Below the pieces are notes generated by a model, which did no database searches, was not told where the DNA came from, and worked only from the letters and a program-made list of their open reading frames with translations. From Bacteroidaceae bacterium (GTDB lineage Bacteria; Bacteroidota; Bacteroidia; Bacteroidales; Muribaculaceae), in contig JAETNO010000030.1 of the NCBI GenBank assembly GCA_021768245.1, positions 1 to 29,800 of the forward strand: a DNA stretch of 29,800 nt, written 5' to 3'. Shown here piece by piece: positions 1-6,195 of this stretch (position 1 is the first letter of the stretch; each line of letters starts with the position of its first letter). The position numbers and the translations under genes were made by a program.

Positions 1-105
1 CAAAGTAGCATCACACACCATCATAAATCTTTTGTAAACCCTCTCAACGGGCACATGTCAACACAGGGGTCAATTTAAATAATTTTATGGGGGTCAATTT
101 GTTGG
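1..105. mobile_element. Probable IS-like element terminus (left window edge)
   Basis: Two copies of GGGGTCAATTT lie at 66-76 and 90-100, in direct orientation 24 bases apart, followed by unrelated sequence. Read on the minus strand they give repeated TTGACCCC motifs leading into a leftward region. Repeated short motifs inside the ends are typical of IS21-family elements, so this may be the terminus of an IS21-like copy lying left of the window. No transposase is visible here, and the exact end (placed near 105) is a guess. Confidence 0.3.
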
Positions 106-243
106 GAATATCCATACAAACTCTGCCTTCAGCTCATATTCATTGCTTTTCCTTTTGATATATGAAAAGAGGCTGACGCAAATGCCAAACATAAAGATAA
201 AAACGACTATGCCAGCGATTATTTCCAAAAATATAAGAGCCAT
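94..243 (-). CDS. Small single-span membrane protein, possibly truncated
   Basis: A 49-residue reading frame starts at an ATG (minus strand, 243). A TTG at 276 would add 11 residues. It has a strongly hydrophobic segment (about residues 2-27: leucine, isoleucine, valine and phenylalanine rich) followed by a basic KRK stretch, so it would be an inner-membrane protein with a short cytoplasmic tail. Its stop codon falls inside the repeat-containing IS-like terminus, so the natural C-terminus may have been replaced by the insertion. I do not recognise a family. It could also be a chance frame in a noncoding stretch. Confidence 0.3.
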   Translation of the reverse strand: MALIFLEIIAGIVVFIFMFGICVSLFSYIKRKSNEYELKAEFVWIFPTN

Positions 244-317
244 ATTGTAGATGCCGTACAATTTCCAATCAGGCAATTAATGTTACACAAAAAGGCGTGG
301 AAACTGTTAGCTAAACT

Positions 318-458
318 ATTTCGGAGGCTCTGGACTGCCTGACACTTTCGGATAGCAACAGCCCACGCCCCCATATTGCATATTGGAAATATACAACCGA
401 GTGCGTAAGCATATCGCAAAATCTTTAAGTGTCGTGAAAGTGTCCAGTTTTCCGAAAT
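318..458. repeat. Inverted-repeat-bounded remnant (MITE-like)
   Basis: ATTTCGGA (318-325) is mirrored by TCCGAAAT (451-458), and CTGGAC (330-335) by GTCCAG (442-447). GACACTTTCG (341-350) resembles the inverse of CGTGAAAGTGTC (433-444). On the right side CTGGACACTTTC is continuous, while on the left the same motif is interrupted by seven bases. The inside, about 80 bases, has no convincing gene. This looks like a decayed insertion sequence or MITE reduced to its two ends. Confidence 0.4.
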
Positions 459-582
459 AAGATTAATGCTAAACGCCTACAATTTATAAATGCCGTTCAC
501 TCTTGAATGACAATGCAAAGTTACTGATTTTTATTGAAAGCTAATCTATGTTATGAAACATAATCAATCTAATATGTAGAGA

Positions 583-616
583 AAGAGCCGTCAAACTATA
601 TTGTCTAACGGCTCTT
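583..616 (-). terminator. Intrinsic terminator of the integrase gene
   Basis: AAGAGCCGT (583-591) pairs with ACGGCTCTT (608-616) across a 16-base loop. On the minus strand the stem is followed by TTTCTCT. It lies about 40 bases beyond the integrase stop codon. Confidence 0.6.
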
Positions 617-657
617 CGGCAGTCCAGCGCAAAATATGTGCAAGAATAAGCGTATGA

Positions 658-2004
658 TTATTTGCGAATATCGTTATAGTAGTGCTTGCCTATCATGTCA
701 ACAGATGTTCCAGCCAGCCGTGCAATCTCAAAAACATTGCCGCCAGCATTGACAGCGTGAGTTATTGCAGAGTGGCGAAAGTCGTACATTGATAGGTCGG
801 ACACATCAAACGATAGAGCCGAAGCCCACTTTTTGAGATACTTGTTTATACGTTGTTCCACGTTTTTAACACGGATATTCCATTTTGCGAAATCGGCTAC
901 ATTATCCCAGCTTGTTTCATTCATTGGGAATGGCAAGATATAACCGCCGTTGCTCTGCCCCTTGTAGCGTTCAATTATCTCAACCGCTTGTTGAGGTAAG
1001 TTTACAACAACAAGTCTTTCCGAGCCGTTTGCGGTCGAGCGATAGGCTAATTTTCGCGGAGTGTATGCAATGCGTTTTTGGTCTTCATCGTAGTTTTCAA
1101 GCCAATTCCAGCTAATCACATCAGTAGGGCGTGAAAGCGTGTAGTACATCAGCAACACCGTATCTTTATATAATTGTGCAAGTTGCTGGAAATACTTTTG
1201 CTTTGGGGCATTGGTCGTTACATCATAGGCAACAAAACGCTCAAATTCATCAGTTGACAAGATAGTAACGGCTTTGCCTTTGGCTTCAATCCGCTGTCTT
1301 GCCGTCATTTTGTCACGCTTGATTATTGGAGCATGTTTGCGCCAATCATAATCAAGAGTGATTTGAGTAAGGCGGCTTTTCTTTGCTTTAGAAATGACAG
1401 CCCGAAAAGTAGTCATTAGGTTTTTGTAGCCCTTACCATTAGCGGCCGTTTTTATCCAATCGCCAAATGCTTCAAAATGGCCGTTATCTATCTCGTAGAG
1501 GGGTGTTTCAGCAAGAAGTTTGCCATGATAGCTTGCTGGCTCAAACTTGAAATGTGAGCCTATGCGCTTTTTGTTATCACCTTTCAGTTTGTTGAGAAGC
1601 GTGTTATACAACTCATAATTGCATGTCGGACGCTCTTTTTCTTTTTTCAGCAACAACTCTACATAATCGGCCAACAACATAGAGGATGAGGCCACAATGT
1701 GTGTTTGTGCATACTTGTAAGCCTCAAAAAGCTGTTTGCCGTTTTGATAGTTGCCAGCTCTCAGCATCAAGTTGAGAGCGTCTAACATTGATTTGGTAAC
1801 TTGATTGTTGTAGGCGGCATTTTCGCCAGCAATAAACAATCCTTGTTTTTCACTCCAGCAATCGGGCGTGTAAGCTGGAGATTTAAGCCCTTGCACCAAC
1901 ATATAGTGCCTTTTGTCCGTGCCTTTGACTGAGCATTGAACAGCCAATTGGCCTTTAAGATTTTGCCCCCTTGTCGTGAGGCGAAGAGTTAATGTTGTTG
2001 CCAT
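658..2004 (-). CDS. Tyrosine recombinase (site-specific integrase)
   Basis: This is a 448-residue phage/ICE-type tyrosine recombinase that cuts and joins DNA at att sites. The N-terminal third has the arm-binding and SAM-like core-binding layout common in Bacteroidetes integrases. The catalytic domain shows the first arginine in a TLSRPTDVI motif, a YDFRHSAITH box (tyrosine in place of the usual first histidine, as often seen in this phylum), and a C-terminal GKHYYND motif supplying the nucleophilic tyrosine a few residues from the end. I chose the ATG at 2004; the upstream TTG at 2022 would add six residues. The gene lies about 220 bases from the 3' end of tRNA-Pro, which is probably the attachment site. 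The element it mobilises would extend left beyond the window, so whether it is an ICE or a prophage cannot be told. Confidence 0.9.
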   Translation of the reverse strand: MATTLTLRLTTRGQNLKGQLAVQCSVKGTDKRHYMLVQGLKSPAYTPDCWSEKQGLFIAGENAAYNNQVTKSMLDALNLMLRAGNYQNGKQLFEAYKYAQTHIVASSSMLLADYVELLLKKEKERPTCNYELYNTLLNKLKGDNKKRIGSHFKFEPASYHGKLLAETPLYEIDNGHFEAFGDWIKTAANGKGYKNLMTTFRAVISKAKKSRLTQITLDYDWRKHAPIIKRDKMTARQRIEAKGKAVTILSTDEFERFVAYDVTTNAPKQKYFQQLAQLYKDTVLLMYYTLSRPTDVISWNWLENYDEDQKRIAYTPRKLAYRSTANGSERLVVVNLPQQAVEIIERYKGQSNGGYILPFPMNETSWDNVADFAKWNIRVKNVEQRINKYLKKWASALSFDVSDLSMYDFRHSAITHAVNAGGNVFEIARLAGTSVDMIGKHYYNDIRK

Positions 2005-2180
2005 GCGTTTGTTTTTAGGCAATCTGACATCAACTTACCAACTCAACATTTTACTCAACAAAAATAGCTGTGTCAAGTGTGTTTTGCTGTTGAGTGGTCG
2101 TGTGAGCTATCAAAATGTATAGGGCGAATTTTTGAGAATGTCATCCTAATTCATTGGAACTCACTCAATTTAAAAAGAAA

Positions 2181-2225
2181 AATAGACAAACTTTTTGAAG
2201 GGTTGAAATCAAAAGTTTGTCTATT
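2181..2225 (-). terminator. 15-bp perfect inverted repeat: tRNA-Pro terminator, possibly recombinase sites
   Basis: AATAGACAAACTTTT (2181-2195) and AAAAGTTTGTCTATT (2211-2225) are perfect inverted repeats around a 15-base loop. On the minus strand the hairpin begins three bases after the tRNA-Pro discriminator base and is followed by TTTCTTTTTA, so it can act as an intrinsic terminator of the tRNA. Because it sits exactly where an element entering the tRNA 3' end would begin, the arms could also be core-type recombinase binding sites. Confidence 0.65.
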
Positions 2226-2227
2226 AG

Positions 2228-2300
2228 TCGGGGTGAGAAGACTCGAACTTCCGACCTCCACGTCCCGAACGTGGCGCGCTGCCAACTGTGCTACACCCCG
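2228..2300 (-). tRNA. tRNA-Pro (anticodon CGG)
   Basis: Read on the minus strand, the gene folds into a cloverleaf. The acceptor stem is CGGGGTG/CACCCCG, the anticodon arm CCACG-TTCGGGA-CGTGG has anticodon CGG, the T arm is GGAAG-TTCGAGT-CTTCT, and the discriminator is A. No CCA is encoded. It is the likely integration target of the neighbouring recombinase. Confidence 0.93.
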
Positions 2301-2337
2301 GGCAAAGAAAACCAGCTCGTGATTTTTATTGCGAGTG

Positions 2338-2369
2338 CAAAGTTAAGTCTTTTTCCTAAAATCTCCAAA
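2338..2369 (-). promoter_or_regulatory. Bacteroidetes-type promoter of tRNA-Pro
   Basis: On the minus strand TTTG (2369-2366) is followed after exactly 20 bases by TAACTTTG (2345-2338), matching the TTTG-N19/21-TAnnTTTG consensus of the Bacteroidetes primary sigma factor. The predicted start is a short distance upstream of the tRNA. The remaining bases of the 2301-2487 gap show nothing else I can name. Confidence 0.7.
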
Positions 2370-2487
2370 AAAAATTTTTGTTCACGCTTGAAAACCCCCA
2401 GCCTCCCCGCAACGTTTTCTATATTAGAAACGCGTAACGAACGCCTACACCCTCTGAATATCCACCTGACTAAAAACACCCACCATC

Positions 2488-2655
2488 ATGGAACCCATCG
2501 ACGAACGCACATTACTCTTCTGGATTGGAATCATCTCAATGGTATTCATCGTATCATTGGCTGGGATGCTAATCAATCGCTACTTCATCCACAGAGCCCA
2601 CCGCAAAGCCATCGAAGAGCTCCATCCCCAGCGTGTGAGCGCGAGCAACAAGTAA
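2488..2655 (+). CDS. Small membrane protein of unknown function (55 aa)
   Basis: The reading frame encodes 55 residues from ATG to TAA. An acidic N-terminus (MEPIDERT) is followed by a single transmembrane helix (about residues 9-29: LLFWIGIISMVFIVSLAGML) and a basic tail with RYFIHRAHRK, which predicts an N-out/C-in membrane anchor. The gene converges on recO with 12 bases between the stop codons. I do not recognise a family. The clean TM segment followed by positive charges argues for a real gene. Confidence 0.55.
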   Translation: MEPIDERTLLFWIGIISMVFIVSLAGMLINRYFIHRAHRKAIEELHPQRVSASNK

Positions 2656-2667
2656 AGCGGACAATAT

Positions 2668-3387
2668 TTATAGGAGTGCCCGCAATATATCGAGAGTCCG
2701 CATATTGCGAAGAGAGACGTAATGTATAGAATAATATTCGAGGAGGGCATCAAGAATCCTGTTCCTGTCGGCACGCCCGAAACGGTAACGGTGGAGATTG
2801 GCAAATGTCATACGCGACAGCCTGTAGGCCACGCTTGAATCATCAGGCGAAAGATAGCGTCCATGGATAGGCGCCGACTGGCGCCATATGCCATCGACCA
2901 AGTCAAGCACCCGGCCATGAGCATAAGTGGAGACATCAGGCTCAATCCCAAGATGCCGGCCAAGATAATAAAGGAAACAGATATGAAAATTTGCAGTCCG
3001 GGCCTCATCGGCAGAATCAAGAAACTCCACCGCAGCCACTATGAAATCATATAATGCCCTATCAGGCTCCCCCGCTTGCAATGTCAGCGCCAGAACTTCC
3101 GAGAGGAACATAGCCACCATCTGCTTAACGGGATTTGAATGTAGGCTTTTAAGCGGAAAAGCCTGGATAGCCTGACGCATTGGCATGATTTCACGCCCGG
3201 GCCGTCTTTCCGTCTGGCACTCCACAACCCCCAAAGGCATGGTCAAAGCCCTCATTCTGGCAGCCGCCCTTCCGTTGCCCGCAGGCAAAGCAAGGGAGAC
3301 CCGGCCAAACTCACGGCTGTAGGCCGTAAGGATGGATTGGCTGTCACTATAGCGCGTCACCTTCAGAGCGACAAACGAGAGATTCAT
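2668..3387 (-). CDS. recO: DNA repair protein RecO
   Basis: RecO is the RecFOR-pathway mediator that helps load RecA onto SSB-coated single-stranded gaps and anneals strands. The 239-residue product has the family opening (ALKVTRYSDSQSILTAYSREFGRVS), which forms the N-terminal OB fold (about residues 1-80), followed by the helical region with FLSEVLALTLQ. The zinc-binding cysteines of some RecO proteins are absent, as is usual in Bacteroidetes. ATG at 3387. A TAATTTTG motif (minus strand, 3476-3469) could be its -7 element, but no TTTG lies at the right distance. It stands alone, between the small membrane protein gene and the divergent tRNA-Glu/rpsT unit. Confidence 0.92.
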   Translation of the reverse strand: MNLSFVALKVTRYSDSQSILTAYSREFGRVSLALPAGNGRAAARMRALTMPLGVVECQTERRPGREIMPMRQAIQAFPLKSLHSNPVKQMVAMFLSEVLALTLQAGEPDRALYDFIVAAVEFLDSADEARTANFHICFLYYLGRHLGIEPDVSTYAHGRVLDLVDGIWRQSAPIHGRYLSPDDSSVAYRLSRMTFANLHRYRFGRADRNRILDALLEYYSIHYVSLRNMRTLDILRALL

Positions 3388-3528
3388 CTACACCTTATAA
3401 TATATTACTTAAACCGGGAAATCTTTACCGTTCAAGCCTAAAAACGACTTCCCGCGCCATCGGCAATGCAAAATTAAGGCATCTAACCCGCAAAAGCGGA
3501 AGGCAATCTCTAAAAAATTCTTAAAAAA

Positions 3529-3560
3529 TTTGCTCATACAAAAAAATGTCTCTAACTTTG
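3529..3560 (+). promoter_or_regulatory. Promoter of the tRNA-Glu/rpsT unit
   Basis: TTTG (3529-3532), a 20-base spacer and TAACTTTG (3553-3560) make an exact Bacteroidetes promoter just upstream of the first tRNA-Glu. It probably drives tRNA-Glu, rpsT and the second tRNA-Glu together, since no promoter or terminator is obvious between them. Confidence 0.75.
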
Positions 3561-3576
3561 CAATCGCTTTTGCAAC

Positions 3577-3648
3577 GGCCCATTCGTCTATCGGCTAGGA
3601 CGCAAGATTTTCATTCTTGAAAGAGGAGTTCGATTCTCCTATGGGCTA
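3577..3648 (+). tRNA. tRNA-Glu (anticodon TTC), copy 1
   Basis: Acceptor stem GGCCCAT/ATGGGCT, anticodon arm CAAGA-TTTTCAT-TCTTG with anticodon TTC, T arm AGGAG-TTCGATT-CTCCT, discriminator A, no encoded CCA. The gene is identical to the copy at 3999-4070 and lies 39 bases upstream of rpsT. Confidence 0.95.
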
Positions 3649-3687
3649 CACAGAAAAAACTTAATCAAGAAAAGAAACAATTAACCG

Positions 3688-3945
3688 ATGGCAAATCATA
3701 AATCATCATTGAAGAGAATTCGTCAGACCGAATCACGTAGACTTCGCAACCGTTACTATGCAAAGACTGCCCGCAACGCCGTGCGCAATCTCCGCAAGAT
3801 GACTGACAAGGCTGAAGCTGAAAGCACATTCCGCAAAGTAGGTGCCATGCTCGACCGCCTTGCCTCGAAGAAAGCAATCTCCAAGAACAAAGCCGCCAAC
3901 CTCAAGAGCAAGCTCGCACACTACATCGCAAAGATTGGTGCCTAA
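3688..3945 (+). CDS. rpsT: 30S ribosomal protein S20
   Basis: This 85-residue, very basic helical protein begins MANHKSSLKRIRQTE and contains RNRYYAKTARNAVR, the family signature of S20, which binds 16S rRNA early in 30S assembly. The length is normal and the start ATG is unambiguous. It sits between two identical tRNA-Glu genes and is probably co-transcribed with them, so tRNA processing would create the ends of its mRNA. Confidence 0.97.
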   Translation: MANHKSSLKRIRQTESRRLRNRYYAKTARNAVRNLRKMTDKAEAESTFRKVGAMLDRLASKKAISKNKAANLKSKLAHYIAKIGA

Positions 3946-3998
3946 CGAGTCCACGGCTTGGTTAGCAAATTTCTGACAAGCTGTCTTGGTTAAGAAAG

Positions 3999-4070
3999 GG
4001 CCCATTCGTCTATCGGCTAGGACGCAAGATTTTCATTCTTGAAAGAGGAGTTCGATTCTCCTATGGGCTA
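3999..4070 (+). tRNA. tRNA-Glu (anticodon TTC), copy 2
   Basis: The 72 bases are identical to the copy at 3577-3648, with the same cloverleaf and anticodon TTC. It begins 53 bases after the rpsT stop codon and is followed closely by a terminator hairpin. Confidence 0.95.
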
Positions 4071-4089
4071 CTTGAAATAAACTCTTCAT

Positions 4090-4131
4090 GGATGTCTTCA
4101 ACCACATATGTGGATTGGAGACATTCTTTTT
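4090..4131 (+). terminator. Intrinsic terminator of the tRNA-Glu/rpsT unit
   Basis: A long hairpin pairs GGATGTCT (4090-4097) with AGACATTC (4119-4126) and continues through the palindrome CCACATATGTGG. It is followed by a run of five T. It closes the tRNA/rpsT transcript before the ilv promoter. Confidence 0.7.
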
Positions 4132-4184
4132 ATATTATAGCCGCTGACGCACAAATATGGATTCTGAAATTTTTCTGCCGAATT

Positions 4185-4216
4185 TTTGTGTTTTACAACA
4201 TATTGTCGTATTTTTG
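4185..4216 (+). promoter_or_regulatory. Promoter of the ilv operon
   Basis: TTTG (4185-4188), a 20-base spacer and TATTTTTG (4209-4216) match the Bacteroidetes consensus. The start site would be near 4222, giving a leader of about 100 bases before ilvD. Confidence 0.75.
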
Positions 4217-4249
4217 CGAATATATTTAACAAATTTATAGGTTCGCCGT

Positions 4250-4277
4250 GTTTCCCCTGAAGATCTACAAGGGAAAC
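4250..4277 (+). promoter_or_regulatory. Leader hairpin ahead of ilvD
   Basis: GTTTCCC (4250-4256) pairs perfectly with GGGAAAC (4271-4277) across a 14-base loop in the untranslated leader. It has no T-run, so it is not a terminator by itself. A role in control is possible but unproven. Confidence 0.35.
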
Positions 4278-4321
4278 CCATCCCAAACCATCAACGAAAA
4301 ATAAAAACTTCAGAGTTCAAT

Positions 4322-6154
4322 ATGAGTTTCCAATTGAAGAGCGCAGCAAGCACCGAAGGCCGACGCATGGCAGGAGCCCGTGCGCTATGGCGTGCGAACG
4401 GCATGAAAGAAGAGCAATTTGGCAAACCGATTATAGCAGTAGTCAACTCGTTCACTCAATTTGTCCCGGGACATACACATCTCCACGAAGTAGGACAGAT
4501 TGTCAAGGATGAGATTGAGAAACAAGGATGTTTCGCAGCCGAGTTCAATACCATAGCCATTGACGATGGAATCGCAATGGGCCACGACGGCATGCTCTAC
4601 TCCCTACCTTCACGCGACATGATTGCAGACTCAATCGAATATATGGTCAATGCCCACAAAGCTGACGCCATGGTCTGCATCTCAAACTGCGACAAAGTAA
4701 CCCCGGGCATGCTGATGGCGGCAATGAGGCTTAACATTCCTGCCATTTTTGTCTCCGGTGGCCCGATGGAGGCCGGCGAAGTCGACGGAAAACATGTGGA
4801 CCTCATTGACATAATGATTGACTCAGCCGACACCACCGTGAGCGACGAACGTGTCGCCGCCCTTGAACAGCGAGGCTGTCCCACATGCGGTTCTTGCTCC
4901 GGCATGTTCACGGCCAACTCAATGAACTCACTCAACGAGGCTATAGGCCTCGCCCTCCCCGGCAACGGCACAGTGGTGGCCACACATATCAACAGGCTTC
5001 AGCTGTTCAAGAAAGCGGCTGAGATTATCGTGCGCAACACCTATGCCTACTATCGCGACGGAGACGAAAGCGTGCTTCCGCGCAACATCGCTACCCGTCA
5101 GGCAATGCTAAATGCAATGACTCTCGACATAGCTATGGGAGGCTCGACAAATACAGTGCTCCATCTTCTCGCCGTGGCCCATGAGGCCGGTGCCGATTTC
5201 TCTATGGACGACATTGACGCCCTGTCGCGCCACACCCCCGTCCTTTGCAAGGTCGCTCCCAATTCCCACTATCATATCCAGGACGTGAACCGCGCAGGCG
5301 GCATCCTGTCAATAATGAAGATTCTTGCCGACGCAGGGCTTGTCGACCCGTCGGTGAAACGTGTCGACGGCATAACCCTCGCCGAAGCAATGGACAGATA
5401 TGCCGTAGGAGGCAAGGATTTCGACGAGAAAGCCGACGAACTTTGGAAAAGCGCGCCCGGCAACCGCCGCACGACCGAACTCGGCAAACAGATGTCCTAC
5501 TACAGCGAACTCGACACCGACCGCTCCAACGGATGCATACGCGACATGGAGCATGCCTATGTAAAAGACGGCGGACTTGCCGTGCTAAAAGGTAACATCG
5601 CCCTTGACGGCTGCGTGGTAAAGACCGCAGGCGTCGACGAAAGCATCTTCCGTTTCAGTGGCCCTGCAAAAGTGTTCACTTCTCAGGAAGCCGCTGTCGA
5701 CGGTATCCTCCGTGACCAGGTCAAGAGCGGAGATGTGGTGGTGATTACATATGAAGGCCCCAAAGGAGGTCCGGGCATGCAGGAAATGCTTTATCCCACC
5801 TCTTATATCAAGAGCAAGCACCTCGGCAAAGAATGTGCCCTCATCACCGACGGGAGATTCTCGGGAGGTACATCCGGCCTGTCGATAGGTCACATATCCC
5901 CAGAGGCAGCCTCCGGTGGCAACATCGGCCTCGTACGCGACGGTGATATCATCGAGATTGACATTCCCGCACGCACAATCAATGTGCGTCTTTCCGACAG
6001 CGAGCTCGCCTCACGCCGCAAGGAAGAGGAAGCCCACGGGTCAAAAGCCTTCACCGCCCGCGACCGTGACCGCAAAGTTTCACTCGCCCTCCGCGCATAT
6101 GCTTCCATGGTCACATCTGCCGACAAGGGAGGAGTACGCGCGATTGAAGATTAA
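4322..6154 (+). CDS. ilvD: Dihydroxy-acid dehydratase
   Basis: IlvD dehydrates 2,3-dihydroxy-isovalerate and 2,3-dihydroxy-3-methylvalerate to the 2-keto acids, the step before transamination to valine and isoleucine. The product has 610 residues (usual 560-620). The iron-sulfur and active-site motifs are clear: CISNCDKVTPGM (residues 119-130, with C123, D124, K125) and GCPTCGSCSGMFTANSMN (185-202). At the position where [2Fe-2S] enzymes carry a third cysteine, this protein has SFTQFVPGHTHL like the E. coli enzyme, which suggests an oxygen-sensitive [4Fe-4S] cluster and suits an anaerobe. It is first in the five-gene operon, with 41 bases to ilvB. Confidence 0.97.
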   Translation: MSFQLKSAASTEGRRMAGARALWRANGMKEEQFGKPIIAVVNSFTQFVPGHTHLHEVGQIVKDEIEKQGCFAAEFNTIAIDDGIAMGHDGMLYSLPSRDMIADSIEYMVNAHKADAMVCISNCDKVTPGMLMAAMRLNIPAIFVSGGPMEAGEVDGKHVDLIDIMIDSADTTVSDERVAALEQRGCPTCGSCSGMFTANSMNSLNEAIGLALPGNGTVVATHINRLQLFKKAAEIIVRNTYAYYRDGDESVLPRNIATRQAMLNAMTLDIAMGGSTNTVLHLLAVAHEAGADFSMDDIDALSRHTPVLCKVAPNSHYHIQDVNRAGGILSIMKILADAGLVDPSVKRVDGITLAEAMDRYAVGGKDFDEKADELWKSAPGNRRTTELGKQMSYYSELDTDRSNGCIRDMEHAYVKDGGLAVLKGNIALDGCVVKTAGVDESIFRFSGPAKVFTSQEAAVDGILRDQVKSGDVVVITYEGPKGGPGMQEMLYPTSYIKSKHLGKECALITDGRFSGGTSGLSIGHISPEAASGGNIGLVRDGDIIEIDIPARTINVRLSDSELASRRKEEEAHGSKAFTARDRDRKVSLALRAYASMVTSADKGGVRAIED

Positions 6155-6195
6155 TAAAGCTAATTCTATTCATCCAACACACAATACATTCCTGT

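Noticed and set aside
219..419. 66-residue minus-strand frame near the left edge
   Set aside because: It runs through the inverted-repeat remnant, is cysteine-rich without a recognisable pattern, and overlaps the hydrophobic frame.
4248..4304. Possible 18-codon leader peptide (GTG start) before ilvD
   Set aside because: It holds only one leucine and two isoleucine codons and the hairpin beside it lacks a U-tract, so it does not look like an attenuator peptide.
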